A stretch of 64,000 nucleotides of DNA, from contig NZ_VHKL01000004.1 of NCBI RefSeq assembly GCF_007474605.1, positions 310,001 to 374,000 on the forward strand, read 5' to 3'. Each line of letters opens with the position of its first letter. Positions within the stretch are counted from its first letter, which is position 1. Both the position numbers and the translations under genes were made by a program. Origin of the DNA: Rhodoligotrophos appendicifer (GTDB lineage Bacteria > Pseudomonadota > Alphaproteobacteria > Rhizobiales > Im1). The notes below the pieces were generated by a model, which saw only the letters and a list, made by a program, of their open reading frames with translations, was not told the DNA's origin and did no database searches. Shown piece by piece: positions 8,615 through 17,936 of this stretch.

Positions 8615-9913
8615 CTAAGCAACCTCCTGATCCGTCTTCGTTTCCCGAGGGGTCGGTTCCATCGTAATCAGCCGGGCACTTCGTTGGAAGGTCATGTAGT
8701 TCCACAGCCAGTTCAGGCCCACTACGGCACGGTTTCGTCCGCCCATGAGAAAGTAGACATGCACGACGCCCCAGAAGATCCAGCCGATGAAGCCGCGAAG
8801 CTCGATGTTCTTCAGCTTCACCACGGCAGCCTTGCGGCCGATGGTGGCCAGATCACCTTGATGTCGATAATGAAATGACTGCCGTCGATCGTCGCCAGCA
8901 AGCCTGCGCTTGATGACAGCGGTCACGTGCTGCCCCATCTGCTTCGCTGCCGGAGCGATGCCAGGAACCGGCTTGCCGTCCTGCTGGACAGCGGCGACAT
9001 CGCCTATGGCGAAAACATTGGGATATCCTGGGACGGAGAGGTCGGATTCGACTTTTACGCGACCCGATTTGTCACATTTGGCTCCCATTGTCCCAGCCAG
9101 GGATGACGCCCTGACACCGGCCGCCCAGACCACAGCACCCGCTCCTATATGACGGGATCCGATGCTGACGCCTGCTTCGTTGCAGTCGGAGACGGGAGCT
9201 CCCGTTATGATTTCGACGCCCATCTTTTCCAGGGAGTTCTGCGCATATCTCGACAGATCCTCGGGGTATCCCGACAAAATGCGAGGCCCCGCCTCAATGA
9301 GGATGATGCGGGATTTCTCCGGATCGACGTGACGAAAATCCCTGGGCAGGGCGTGACGTGCCAGCTCGGAAATCGCTCCTGCCATCTCCACTCCGGTAGG
9401 ACCCCCGCCGATGACCACGAAGGTCGTCAGACGACGCCTCTCATCATCGCAGGAGGTGATTTCTGCCAGCTCAAAGGAGGTGAGCAAACGGCGGCGGATC
9501 TCCGTGGCATCCTCGATATGCTTCAGCCCAGGGGCCCAGTTCGCCCAATGGTCATTGCCAAAATATGAGTGCGTAACACCCGTCGCCAGAACAAGAAAAT
9601 CGTACGGGAACTCTCTCTTCCCTGCAAAAACGCGCCCATTCTCGGCATCGATCCGCGTCGCTTCGGTCATGAGGACCGTGGTGTTCGCGGCCTTTCCCAG
9701 GAGCCCCCTGATGGGCCAAGCGATATCGGCCGGCGAAAGCGCCGCTGTCGCAACCTGGTAAAGAAGCGGCTGAAAGCAATGATGATTCTCACGATCCAGG
9801 ATCGTGAGCTCCGCCTCGCTGCGGCTGAGGCCCCTCGCCACCTCCAGCCCCCCAAAACCCGCACCGATGATCAAAACCTTAGGTCGCCTCAAGCCCGCCT
9901 CGCACCGCTGCAA
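8615..9913 (-). CDS. ndh: Type II NADH:quinone dehydrogenase (NDH-2)
   Basis: This single-subunit flavoprotein of about 432 residues has two dinucleotide motifs, IIGAGFGGLEVARGL for FAD and VVIGGGPTGVEMAGAI for NADH. It also has the NDH-2 signature HHCFQPLLYQVATAALSP and FAIGDVAAVQ. A C-terminal amphipathic/hydrophobic stretch (GFIGWIFWGVVHVYFLMGG) would attach it to the inner membrane, where it passes electrons from NADH to quinone without proton pumping. The start is uncertain: TTG at 9913 or TTG at 9892, the latter with GAGG upstream. It is divergent from arsR over 200 bases, which is probably incidental. Confidence 0.88.
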   Translation of the reverse strand: MQRCEAGLRRPKVLIIGAGFGGLEVARGLSRSEAELTILDRENHHCFQPLLYQVATAALSPADIAWPIRGLLGKAANTTVLMTEATRIDAENGRVFAGKREFPYDFLVLATGVTHSYFGNDHWANWAPGLKHIEDATEIRRRLLTSFELAEITSCDDERRRLTTFVVIGGGPTGVEMAGAISELARHALPRDFRHVDPEKSRIILIEAGPRILSGYPEDLSRYAQNSLEKMGVEIITGAPVSDCNEAGVSIGSRHIGAGAVVWAAGVRASSLAGTMGAKCDKSGRVKVESDLSVPGYPNVFAIGDVAAVQQDGKPVPGIAPAAKQMGQHVTAVIKRRLAGDDRRQSFHYRHQGDLATIGRKAAVVKLKNIELRGFIGWIFWGVVHVYFLMGGRNRAVVGLNWLWNYMTFQRSARLITMEPTPRETKTDQEVA

Positions 9914-10053
9914 AGTTTTTTTTCCACCTGGGGCAGTGATCGACCTGCCGAATGAACCAACATGTTCGGCTTGCCAACGTTCCCTGAATTTCGCTTGAAG
10001 AGATCAGGCTTGTCATGAGCATACAACCCGTGGAGGAGCACGTTCAAACCTGA

Positions 10054-10075
10054 TATTTCCATTATTTCGGAAATA
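10054..10075. promoter_or_regulatory. Candidate ArsR operator
   Basis: A perfect inverted repeat, TATTTCC-N8-GGAAATA, lies 40-61 bases upstream of the arsR ATG, as expected for autorepression by an ArsR-family dimer. The 10-mer CCATTATTTC inside it recurs at 10447-10456 between arsR and the monooxygenase gene, which suggests a second half-site. No other repeat of this strength is seen in the gap. Confidence 0.5.
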
Positions 10076-10114
10076 CGGGTTGACCGCCGCTTTCCAGTCC
10101 GGCATCATGAGATC

Positions 10115-10435
10115 ATGGACATCACAAAAGCGGCGAAGCAGCTCGAAGCTCTCGGCAGCCCTACACGACTGCAAGTCTATCGAACGCTGGTAAGGGCTGG
10201 CGACAGCGGACTGCCTGTCGGCAGCCTGCAGGAGAAACTCGGGATCGCAGCCTCAACGCTCTCGCACCATCTGCACCGTCTGATCCTCACGGGTCTGGTG
10301 ACGCAGGAACGGCAGTCGACGACGCTGATCTGCCGCGCCAACTATCCGGCCATGACGGAACTCGTCGGCTATCTTGTGGACGAATGCTGCGTCGATGCCT
10401 CCTGCGCCCTCGGCGAGGGTGAGGCAGCAGCTTAG
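10115..10435 (+). CDS. arsR: ArsR-family metalloid-responsive repressor
   Basis: This small (106 residues) winged-helix repressor has a DNA-recognition region LGIAASTLSHHLHRL (residues 42-56). A C-terminal cysteine cluster, Cys91, Cys92 and Cys97 (DECCVDASC), resembles the C-terminal As(III)-binding triad known from the Acidithiobacillus AfArsR type rather than the CVC site in the DNA-binding helix. Binding of arsenite or antimonite would release the operator. It is the first gene of an operon with a flavin monooxygenase and an MFS exporter, with a palindromic operator just upstream. Metalloid sensing is inferred from the cysteines and the neighbours. Confidence 0.85.
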   Translation: MDITKAAKQLEALGSPTRLQVYRTLVRAGDSGLPVGSLQEKLGIAASTLSHHLHRLILTGLVTQERQSTTLICRANYPAMTELVGYLVDECCVDASCALGEGEAAA

Positions 10436-10478
10436 ACTTTCTTTGACCATTATTTCTATAGTTTTGGGAGGATTGAAT

Positions 10479-11942
10479 ATGTCAGGTCGAGCCTTCGGCA
10501 GCCACCCCGTTGCAGTCATCGGAGCGGGACCCGTCGGCCTGGCTGCTGCGGCCCATCTCATCACCCGAGGGCTGCCCGTCAAAGTGTACGAAGCCGATCC
10601 TGGCATCGGCGCCAATCTGCGGGACTGGGGCCATGTCCGGCTGTTCACCCCCTGGCGCTATTGCGTCGATCCGGTCGCGGCCGAGCTTCTGGAACGTCAG
10701 GGGTGGCGCCTGCCGGATGGCGACGCCTTTCCAACGGGAGCCGAGATCGTCTCGCACTACCTCAATCCGCTCGCCGCGACGCCGGAGCTTTCTGAGGCGA
10801 TTGAGACCCGCGCTCAGGTCCTCGCCATTTCCCGTCTCGGCCTCGACAAGGTCGTCAGCCGCGGACGCGATGCAAGGCCCTTCGTCCTGTCGATCAAGAC
10901 ACCGGCAGGACCCCGCCGCGACCTCGCCCGCGCCGTCATCGACGCCTCCGGCACCTGGAGCAATCCGAACCCGCTGGGGGCCAGCGGTTTGCCCGCTGAC
11001 GGCGAGGCTGAGTTTGCGGGGCACATCGCCTATGGCATTCCCGATATCCTGGGGCAGCAGCGGAGCCTCTATGCCGGCCGTACGACCCTGGTGGTCGGTG
11101 CCGGCCACTCGGCAGCCAACTCCCTGCTCGATCTCGCGCATTTGGCATTGACGGCCCCCGGCACCGCTGCGATGTGGGCAACCCGCAGTACAAATCTCAT
11201 CCGCATCTATGGAGGCGGCGACGCAGATCAACTTCCCGCCCGCGGTGAACTGGGGAGCGACACGAGGGACCTGGTCGAAAGCGGGCGCGTCCCGCTCGTG
11301 TCCGGCTTCGCGATCCTTGCTCTGCGCGAGCAAGACGGCAGGATCATCGTCGACGGCGAAACGAGCCAAGGTGCGCGGACGGTGGGACCGGTTGACCGGA
11401 TCATCGTGGCGACAGGTCAGCGCCCTGATCTCTCCATGACGCGTGAATTGCGCCTCGACCTCGACCCTGCGCTCGAATGCACAAAAGCCTTGGGCCCGCT
11501 CATCGATCCGAACGAACATTCATGTGGCTCGGTGCCCCCGCACGGACACCGCGAGCTCGCGCATCCCGAGCCGGGTTACTACACGGTGGGGATCAAGAGC
11601 TATGGTCGTGCACCGACATTCCTCCTGTTGACCGGATATGAACAGGTTCGCTCAGTAGCAGCGGCGCTCGCCGGTGACATGGCGGCGGCTGACGATGTTC
11701 AGCTCACGCTTCCCGAGACGGGCGTCTGCACCACGATCATCCCCGCAGATGATCGGGGGACTGCCGCCTGCTGCGGTAGTCCGGAGGTCAAGGAAGAGTC
11801 GTGCTGTGCGGCTGAGGACAAGGCCATAGCCTCCGGAAAAACCGGCTTCGATCTGCACCGGTCCTCCGTTGCGACACGGGGACGGCAGGAAAGCGCTTGC
11901 TGTGCTGCCGCCATCGAGCTTCCCGTCGAGCCGGCGGAATGA
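10479..11942 (+). CDS. ArsO-like flavin-dependent monooxygenase with C-terminal cysteine pairs
   Basis: From the ATG with GGGAGG upstream the protein has 487 residues. It is a flavin-binding monooxygenase-fold enzyme: FAD motif VIGAGPVGLAAAAHL, NADP motif VVGAGHSAANSLLDLA, and the FATG-like VATGQRPDL. The last ~70 residues contain three Cys-Cys pairs (AACCGS, SCCAAE, ACCAAA), an arrangement suited to binding a soft metal or metalloid. The gene lies between arsR and an MFS transporter and overlaps the latter by ATGA, so it probably belongs to an arsenic-resistance operon, perhaps oxidising an organoarsenical or detoxifying arsenite. The substrate is inferred only from context. Confidence 0.75.
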   Translation: MSGRAFGSHPVAVIGAGPVGLAAAAHLITRGLPVKVYEADPGIGANLRDWGHVRLFTPWRYCVDPVAAELLERQGWRLPDGDAFPTGAEIVSHYLNPLAATPELSEAIETRAQVLAISRLGLDKVVSRGRDARPFVLSIKTPAGPRRDLARAVIDASGTWSNPNPLGASGLPADGEAEFAGHIAYGIPDILGQQRSLYAGRTTLVVGAGHSAANSLLDLAHLALTAPGTAAMWATRSTNLIRIYGGGDADQLPARGELGSDTRDLVESGRVPLVSGFAILALREQDGRIIVDGETSQGARTVGPVDRIIVATGQRPDLSMTRELRLDLDPALECTKALGPLIDPNEHSCGSVPPHGHRELAHPEPGYYTVGIKSYGRAPTFLLLTGYEQVRSVAAALAGDMAAADDVQLTLPETGVCTTIIPADDRGTAACCGSPEVKEESCCAAEDKAIASGKTGFDLHRSSVATRGRQESACCAAAIELPVEPAE

Positions 11943-13177
11943 TCCATCGCGTCAGATCCATCTACCTGTCGCAATCCATCGTCGTCTGGATGCTCGGCGT
12001 CACGCAGATCATCGGCTACGGCACGATCTATTACAGCTTCGCAATTCTGGCCGGCGATATCGCAGCCGACTTTCATTGGCCGATCTCATGGGTTTATGGA
12101 GCCTTTTCCATCGCGCTGCTGTGCGGCGGCCTGATCGCGCCCATCGTCGGAAAATATGTCGACAGCCACGGCGCTCCGCTTGTGATGGCGGTCGGCTCCG
12201 TCACTTCCGCGGTTGCGCTGGCCGGTACTGCATTGGCCATGGGGCCGGTGAGCTTCGTATTGTGTCTCATCGCCCTCCAGGCGTCCGCCAGCTTGGTGCT
12301 TTATGACGCGGCATTCGCCTCAATCGTGCAAATGGCGGGCACCGGTGCTCGTCGGCGCATAACGCATCTCACCCTCATCGCCGGCTTTGCCTCGACCTTG
12401 TTCTGGCCCTTCACGAGCTGGCTCCATGGAGTCGTGGATTGGCGCAGCACGCTTCTGTTGTTCGCGGCTGCAAACTTCCTGATCTGCCTCCCTCTCCATA
12501 TGCTGCTTACGGTCGCACGGACGGATCGATCGGAGACTGAGGAGACTTCTTCTGCTGAGCTCCCGGACGGCCCGCTCCTGCCCGAAGCCTCCCATCGGCA
12601 GGCTCTCATTTTGATCACTTTGGGCTTTGCGCTTGCCGGCTTTCTCCTGTCGGCAATCCTCGCGCAGATGGTCCCCATGCTGCAAGCCTTGGGGCTCGGC
12701 ACCTCGGCTTTGCTGGTCTCAACCCTGTTCGGCCCGTCACAGGTGCTGGTTCGCTTCGTCAGCATGGTCTTCGGTGTTCGACGCCACCCGCTGTCCATCA
12801 CGATCTTGGCGGTTGCGGTCCTGCCGCTGGCAGTCGCCATTCTCTTGGGGACCTCGCCCCTGATCGGGGGAGCCGTGATTTTTGCCGTTCTCCTGGGATT
12901 CGGCTCAGGCCTCAAAAGTATCGTGCAAGGAACCCTGCCGCTCGCGCTCTTCGGAAGCGCATCCTATGGCGCCCGGCTCGGCACAATGGCACTTGTCCGG
13001 CAGTTCCTTGCTGCCATCGCACCCTTTTCGTTCGCTCTCGTCAGCGAGGAAATGGGGACGGGTTCGGCCCTCATCTTCCTCATGATCTTCGCTGCACTGG
13101 GCTTGGCCGCATTCATCGAAGTCGCTCGACTTCGCAGGAGAACGATCGCCGTCGCGCTCAGCTCGCCGGCTCTATAA
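11939..13177 (+). CDS. MFS transporter of the ars operon
   Basis: The protein has 412 residues and about 12 hydrophobic segments starting with IYLSQSIVVWMLGVTQIIGYGTIYYSF, consistent with a major facilitator superfamily inner-membrane carrier. A hydrophilic central loop (TDRSETEETSSAELPDG) divides two six-helix halves. The ATG overlaps the monooxygenase stop (ATGA), so translation is coupled. By context it would export the arsenic species made by the upstream enzyme. The direction and substrate are inferred; no metal-binding motif is visible in the membrane segments. Confidence 0.82.
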   Translation: MIHRVRSIYLSQSIVVWMLGVTQIIGYGTIYYSFAILAGDIAADFHWPISWVYGAFSIALLCGGLIAPIVGKYVDSHGAPLVMAVGSVTSAVALAGTALAMGPVSFVLCLIALQASASLVLYDAAFASIVQMAGTGARRRITHLTLIAGFASTLFWPFTSWLHGVVDWRSTLLLFAAANFLICLPLHMLLTVARTDRSETEETSSAELPDGPLLPEASHRQALILITLGFALAGFLLSAILAQMVPMLQALGLGTSALLVSTLFGPSQVLVRFVSMVFGVRRHPLSITILAVAVLPLAVAILLGTSPLIGGAVIFAVLLGFGSGLKSIVQGTLPLALFGSASYGARLGTMALVRQFLAAIAPFSFALVSEEMGTGSALIFLMIFAALGLAAFIEVARLRRRTIAVALSSPAL

Positions 13178-13224
13178 GCCGACGATCAGTCCACTTGACG
13201 ATCGTTTATGCCAGACACGTGGCC

Positions 13225-13974
13225 TCAGGCCAGGACGTCTTGGACCTGCACGCGTCCACCGGCCGGAACCGCCATGCCGGGCTTCTTGACAAGCGTGCCA
13301 GCGCCAGGCTCCGTCTTGGCAAAGCGCAGCATCGTGAACAGGCCGAAGGGCTGCAGCGGGCGCTCGGCCACCAGACGCAAATCATCACAAACAAGGATGG
13401 TATCGACCGGAAACTCGGGACGCCAACCCAGGGCTTCGGCGAAACGTGCCATGCCGCGCTCGACATTGCCCCTTATGCCATGGTCCTGGCTGAAATGATT
13501 GACGATGATCACCTCGCCGCCGGGTCGACAAACGCGGGACAGCTCCCGCATCACCTTCTCCGGATTGGGCACCACCGTCATGACATACATGGCGACGACC
13601 ACGTCGAAGGTGCCACTCTCAAATTCCAGGTTGGAGGCGTCCATCTCATGGAGCCCCTCAACATTGCCGAGCCCTAGATCCTGGACACGGGAATGCGCCT
13701 TGGCGAGCATCTCCGGCGACAAGTCAATGCCCGTGACCTTGAGATCACGCTTGTAGCGAGGCAATGAAATTCCCGTGCCGACTCCGACCTCAAGAACGCG
13801 ACCTCCTCTACGGTTGATGGCGTCGACAGTCCGGGTCCGGCCGTAATCGGCAATGACTCCGAACGTTAAGTCGTAGACGGGCGCCCAGCGCGCATAGGCG
13901 CGACGAACGGCATCCTCCTTCATGTCAACGAGCTTGTTCGTGACCAAAGGTTGCTCCTTCTTTGTCCCACCCAT
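13225..13974 (-). CDS. pmtA: Phosphatidylethanolamine N-methyltransferase, Rhodobacter-type
   Basis: This class I SAM-dependent methyltransferase has the Rossmann motif VLEVGVGTGISLPRY. The surrounding signature AYARWAPVYD, the DLSPEMLAKA acidic loop, FDVVVAMYVMTVVPNP and LGWRPEFP are typical of Rhodobacter/Bradyrhizobium PmtA, which methylates phosphatidylethanolamine three times to phosphatidylcholine. The ATG at 13974 gives 249 residues; a TTG at 13947, with AAGGAG six bases upstream, is an attractive alternative start. It lies just downstream of mnmA on the same strand and ends facing the ars operon. Confidence 0.82.
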   Translation of the reverse strand: MGGTKKEQPLVTNKLVDMKEDAVRRAYARWAPVYDLTFGVIADYGRTRTVDAINRRGGRVLEVGVGTGISLPRYKRDLKVTGIDLSPEMLAKAHSRVQDLGLGNVEGLHEMDASNLEFESGTFDVVVAMYVMTVVPNPEKVMRELSRVCRPGGEVIIVNHFSQDHGIRGNVERGMARFAEALGWRPEFPVDTILVCDDLRLVAERPLQPFGLFTMLRFAKTEPGAGTLVKKPGMAVPAGGRVQVQDVLA

Positions 13975-13988
13975 GCGGACGTTCCACC

Positions 13989-15230
13989 TCACATTGACGC
14001 CGCATTGCTGCGCACGCCCGCCGTCTCCTCGGAAGACCGATGCATCGAAAACGCCCCAGAGGTCGCGTCGATCCACCCACCACCGAGAATTCTCTTACCC
14101 GAAGATGCGGCTTCGTAGAATACACAAGCCTGACCCGGGGAAACTCCGAATTCATCCTCGGCCAACAAAATCTCCGGTCGATCGCAGCTTCCGGCCAATC
14201 TCGCGGACACGGGAGGGCGCGTCGAACGCACTCGTACGTGCAAAGGCCGAGCCTCCGCCACCGCGTCTTCGAACGATTCGTCGCCTAACCAGTTCACGTC
14301 TCGCAACACCAATCGATTGCAGGCCAGCGCTTCTCTCGGCCCCACCACAACTGTCCTCGTCGTGGGCTCCATGCTTAGAACATAGAGGGGCTCAGGGCTA
14401 GAGATGTTCAGACCCCGTCTTTGTCCGATCGTATAGTTTACGATGCCATCATGGCGGCCAAGCACGCGGCCGTCCGTGTGAACAATGTCGCCGGACGCCA
14501 GTGCCTGTGGCCGCAGACGTTCGATCAACGAGACATAACGACCGTCCGGCACGAAGCAGATATCCTGGCTGTCGGGCTTTTCGGCGACGACGAGGCCGAA
14601 ATAATCAGCCAACGCACGGACACGAGGTTTCGTGAGGCCCCCTAACGGAAACCGAAGGAAATCCAGCTGCTCCTGAAGGGTCGTAAACAGGAAATAACTC
14701 TGGTCGCGGTCCGGATCAGCCGCCGTGAGCAGATCGCGATGCCCTGAAGCATCGGCGCGAGCAGCACTGGAGATGTAATGGCCCGTGGCCAGGGCCGAGG
14801 CACCAAGATCCTTGGCGAACTGCAGAAGATCACCGAACTTGACCTGCTGGTTACACCGAATACAGGGAACCGGCGTCTCACCCGCCAGATAGCTGTCGGC
14901 GAACTCCTCCATGACGCTGCCACGGAAGCGCGCCTCGTAGTCGAGCACGTAATGCGGAATGTCCAAACGACTGGCAACAGTCCGAGCATCATGGATATCG
15001 CGGCCGGCGCAGCAGGTCTTGCTCCGGCCGAGGGCTGCCCCGTGATCATAAAGCTGAAGAGTGATCCCGATCACATCGAAGCCAGCGCGCTTGGCAAGCG
15101 CAGCCACAACCGAGCTGTCCACGCCGCCGGACATCGCCACCACCACCCGCTTAGAGGGCGGATCAGCAAGGTCGAAGGCCGCGGTGCCTAGTGCCAGGAC
15201 GCGATCAATATCCATGAGAGTGGACGCCAT
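13989..15230 (-). CDS. mnmA: tRNA-specific 2-thiouridylase
   Basis: MnmA adds sulfur to uridine 34 of Lys, Glu and Gln tRNAs in the cytoplasm. The 413-residue protein has the PP-loop AMSGGVDSS, the catalytic cysteine regions [11 protein letters not shown] and DICFVPDG, the DQSYFL motif, the TIGQRRGL loop and the C-terminal barrel ending [11 protein letters not shown] choose the ATG at 15230, with AAGGA four bases upstream; a longer frame lacks such a site. It is divergent from sciP across about 340 bases. Confidence 0.93.
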   Translation of the reverse strand: MASTLMDIDRVLALGTAAFDLADPPSKRVVVAMSGGVDSSVVAALAKRAGFDVIGITLQLYDHGAALGRSKTCCAGRDIHDARTVASRLDIPHYVLDYEARFRGSVMEEFADSYLAGETPVPCIRCNQQVKFGDLLQFAKDLGASALATGHYISSAARADASGHRDLLTAADPDRDQSYFLFTTLQEQLDFLRFPLGGLTKPRVRALADYFGLVVAEKPDSQDICFVPDGRYVSLIERLRPQALASGDIVHTDGRVLGRHDGIVNYTIGQRRGLNISSPEPLYVLSMEPTTRTVVVGPREALACNRLVLRDVNWLGDESFEDAVAEARPLHVRVRSTRPPVSARLAGSCDRPEILLAEDEFGVSPGQACVFYEAASSGKRILGGGWIDATSGAFSMHRSSEETAGVRSNAASM

Positions 15231-15457
15231 CCCGTCCTTAAACCTTCGAAACATACCCAAAAAACGGCGCTCAGCCACCGCGTTATATGGCGTGTGTTAA
15301 CCGCAGGGCAACCTTTATCATGTCCCGCGGAATGGGCGACGGGGACTCGCACCGCCATGACGAAGCAAGCATAAGTTGGGGATTTGTTAACAAACAAAGT
15401 CATCTCCCCCCACCACGACAGTCCAATGGACCCTGTTATGGATTTGTTTGCTTGTCT

Positions 15458-15472
15458 TTAGCCATTTCTTAA
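15458..15472 (+). promoter_or_regulatory. Candidate CtrA box upstream of sciP
   Basis: The mnmA-sciP gap (15231-15570) contains TTAG-N7-TTAA, one mismatch from the CtrA consensus TTAA-N7-TTAA, about 100 bases upstream of sciP. CtrA is known to activate sciP in Caulobacter, so the location is meaningful. Another TTAAC element lies at 15297 and GTTAAC near 15387. The rest of the gap shows no gene. Confidence 0.45.
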
Positions 15473-15570
15473 ATGGGACAATCTAGGGTCTGTCTATAGC
15501 AAGCAGGCAGTCAGCTGATGTTTAGCGGATTTTTGCCTGTGATGCGGTAGTGCGAGTACGGATACTAATA

Positions 15571-15846
15571 ATGGTAAGTCATATGCGTTCACGGGTCTCA
15601 TATGTCATCGGACCCGACGGTAGTCCGCTCACGGTTGCCGACCTCCCGCCGCCGAATACTCGGCGTTGGGTGATCCGCCGAAAAGCGGAAGTCGTCGCCG
15701 CCGTTCGCGGCGGTCTGCTCAGCATCGAGGATGCCTGCAGCCGATATCGGCTTACCGTCGAGGAGTTCCTGAGCTGGCAGCGATCCATCGATCGTCATGG
15801 CCTACCAGGGCTTCGCGCGACACGCGTCCAGCACTACCGCGCCTGA
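15571..15846 (+). CDS. sciP: CtrA inhibitor SciP (DUF1153)
   Basis: This small helix-turn-helix protein contains the highly conserved SciP/DUF1153 core: YVIGPDGSPLT, LPPPNTRRWVIRRKAEVV, AVRGGLLSIEDACSRY and TVEEFLSWQ. In Caulobacter it binds CtrA at promoters and blocks activation, shaping the G1 transcription programme. The start may be 15571 or the ATG four codons later (MRSRVSYV). A CtrA-like box lies upstream, consistent with feedback. The ctrA gene itself is about 3 kb downstream. Confidence 0.92.
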   Translation: MVSHMRSRVSYVIGPDGSPLTVADLPPPNTRRWVIRRKAEVVAAVRGGLLSIEDACSRYRLTVEEFLSWQRSIDRHGLPGLRATRVQHYRA

Positions 15847-15965
15847 TCAACCCGTCTCCCAGCCAGCCTCCGATGGCGCCTACACCAATTCGATTCCGTT
15901 GCTTCGGGTCCCGTTCGCCTTCGGTGCCTCTGGTCCCGTTTCGTTTTCGGTGTTAATCGGAGCTC

Positions 15966-17705
15966 ATGAGAGCTGGGCGTTCCTCAATCCCTTCCGTGTT
16001 CGGCGCTGGTGATCCCAAGCGGCTGCAGGCCGAGCTTCAGCACGCGATATCGTTTCTGAGGGTCGGACAAGCCGACAAAGCGCTGGCCGTGACCACACGT
16101 CTCGTGAGGACGGCTCCGAAAATTGCCGACATCCAGTTCGTCCATGGGTCCGCCCTGGATGAACTCAAGCGCGGCGAAGAGGCAATCGTCGCCTATCAGA
16201 CCGCCGTTCGTCTTAATCCCAATCTTGCCCCTGCCTGGCTCAATCTCACCCTCGCACTCACTGAGTGCGGCAAGGAGCGCGCCGACGCGGCAGTCAAGTC
16301 GGGGTTGGCGGCGAGCCAATTGGCTCCCGGCCTGTGGAATACGCATTACGCGCTTGCCCGCGCCCATATGCTGAAGCAGCAGCACGCGAAGGCTGCACGC
16401 GCCCTCACCCGCGCCATCGAGATCAATCCCCGAGCAGCCGAACTGTTCTTCATCCGCGGCCGCGCCTTGACCGAGACCTCCCAGTTTCACGAGGCCATCG
16501 AAGACTACCGGAAGGCACAGACGCTCGGCTACCGGGATGCCAACCTCTTTCTGCAGTTGAGCAGTCTACTCCAGATCACGGGGGACTTCGATGCTGCCCG
16601 AGCCGTGCTGGCCGAGGGTCGACGCCACCATCCAAACGATCGCGACCTCGCCATCAACCAGGATCTGGTGAATGGCAGCGACGATGTCGGCAAATCCGTG
16701 ACGCTGATCGAGGATGCCGTGAAGACAGCCTCGATTGCAGACCTACAGAAGTCGAGCCTGCATTTTGCGGCCGCGGGCCTGCTTGCGCAGACCTCCGAGG
16801 ACGAGCGCATGTTCACCCATCTGCTGGAAGCCAATCGTCTCAGGCGGCCGTATGAAACCTATGATCGGGCCATCTCCGCCGAGAGGCTCGACCTTGTGCG
16901 GAAGACATTCACTCGCGACCTGTTCGTCGAGCGACAGGCGTTCGGCGACCCGGACAGGCGGATGATCTTCATCGTCGGAATGCCGCGATCGGGCACCACT
17001 TTGACCGAACAGATCCTGGCGAGCCATCCCTCCGTGGCCGCTGCAGGCGAGTCGGGGGCTTTCAACCATCTCCGCGTTGGCCCCGCACGGATCGCCGTCA
17101 CACCAGAGACAATGCCGGAAGTTTTATCTCTCATGGGCGCCGAGGAGACGCGTCAACTCGCCCGCACCTTTATCGATTTTCTTCCGGCAGAGGCTCGCAG
17201 CCGCTCGCGGACGACGGAAAAGACACCGATCTATTTCAAGTATCTGGGACTTCTCGCCCTGCTGTTCCCACAGGCACGCTTCATCCATTGCCGACGAGAT
17301 CCGGTCGACACCTGCCTTTCCTGCTTCCAACAGAATTTTGCGCTGAACAATGTCACCTTCAGCTTCGATCTCGAAGATCTGGCCCACGAATATCGCATCT
17401 ATCGCGGCTATATGGATCATTGGAATGACGTGCTGCCAGTGCCGCTGTTCGAGCTTCACTATGAGCGGCTGATCGCCGAACCGGAACGCTGGACACGGGA
17501 GCTTCTCACCTTCGTTGATCTCCCGTGGGACGATGCCTGCCTCGCGTTCCACGAGACCAAGCGGACGGTGGCGACGGCAAGCCTTCGACAGGTGCGACAA
17601 CCCATCTACACATCGTCCGTCGCCAAGTGGAAGCGCTATGAGCGGTATCTCTCGCCGCTTCTCAAAGGGCTCGGCCCGCTGGTTTCAGAGCCTCCACAGA
17701 CTTAG
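15966..17705 (+). CDS. Tetratricopeptide repeat sulfotransferase-family protein
   Basis: The 579-residue protein has N-terminal TPR repeats over roughly residues 20-310 (for example AIVAYQTAVRLNPNLAPAWLNL and RALTRAIEINPRAAELFFIRGRAL). A C-terminal sulfotransferase domain follows, with the 5'-phosphosulfate-binding motif IVGMPRSGTTLTEQI near residue 337 and the 3'-phosphate region HCRRDPVDTCLSCF. It would transfer sulfate from PAPS to an unknown acceptor, possibly a protein or glycan held by the TPR part. It lies between sciP and fliJ and no substrate genes are adjacent. Confidence 0.88.
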   Translation: MRAGRSSIPSVFGAGDPKRLQAELQHAISFLRVGQADKALAVTTRLVRTAPKIADIQFVHGSALDELKRGEEAIVAYQTAVRLNPNLAPAWLNLTLALTECGKERADAAVKSGLAASQLAPGLWNTHYALARAHMLKQQHAKAARALTRAIEINPRAAELFFIRGRALTETSQFHEAIEDYRKAQTLGYRDANLFLQLSSLLQITGDFDAARAVLAEGRRHHPNDRDLAINQDLVNGSDDVGKSVTLIEDAVKTASIADLQKSSLHFAAAGLLAQTSEDERMFTHLLEANRLRRPYETYDRAISAERLDLVRKTFTRDLFVERQAFGDPDRRMIFIVGMPRSGTTLTEQILASHPSVAAAGESGAFNHLRVGPARIAVTPETMPEVLSLMGAEETRQLARTFIDFLPAEARSRSRTTEKTPIYFKYLGLLALLFPQARFIHCRRDPVDTCLSCFQQNFALNNVTFSFDLEDLAHEYRIYRGYMDHWNDVLPVPLFELHYERLIAEPERWTRELLTFVDLPWDDACLAFHETKRTVATASLRQVRQPIYTSSVAKWKRYERYLSPLLKGLGPLVSEPPQT

Positions 17706-17936
17706 AAACCCTTCCAAGGTGAAGTTTGGCAAGCCTTGACCAGAAGCTCAGACGCGGGGAACCAGCACCTGCGAACAGGCGATCGATCCGCGGGCCCCGG
17801 CACTCCCGAACCGATCCGCGGACCTATCCCACCGGGAGGCTCAACCGATCACCCTGACAACGTCCACACTGCCGCGGACAGGGGCCCCGCCTCCATTGCG
17901 AGCGGCCAACGACGCCTCGGAATGGCGGCCTCGATC

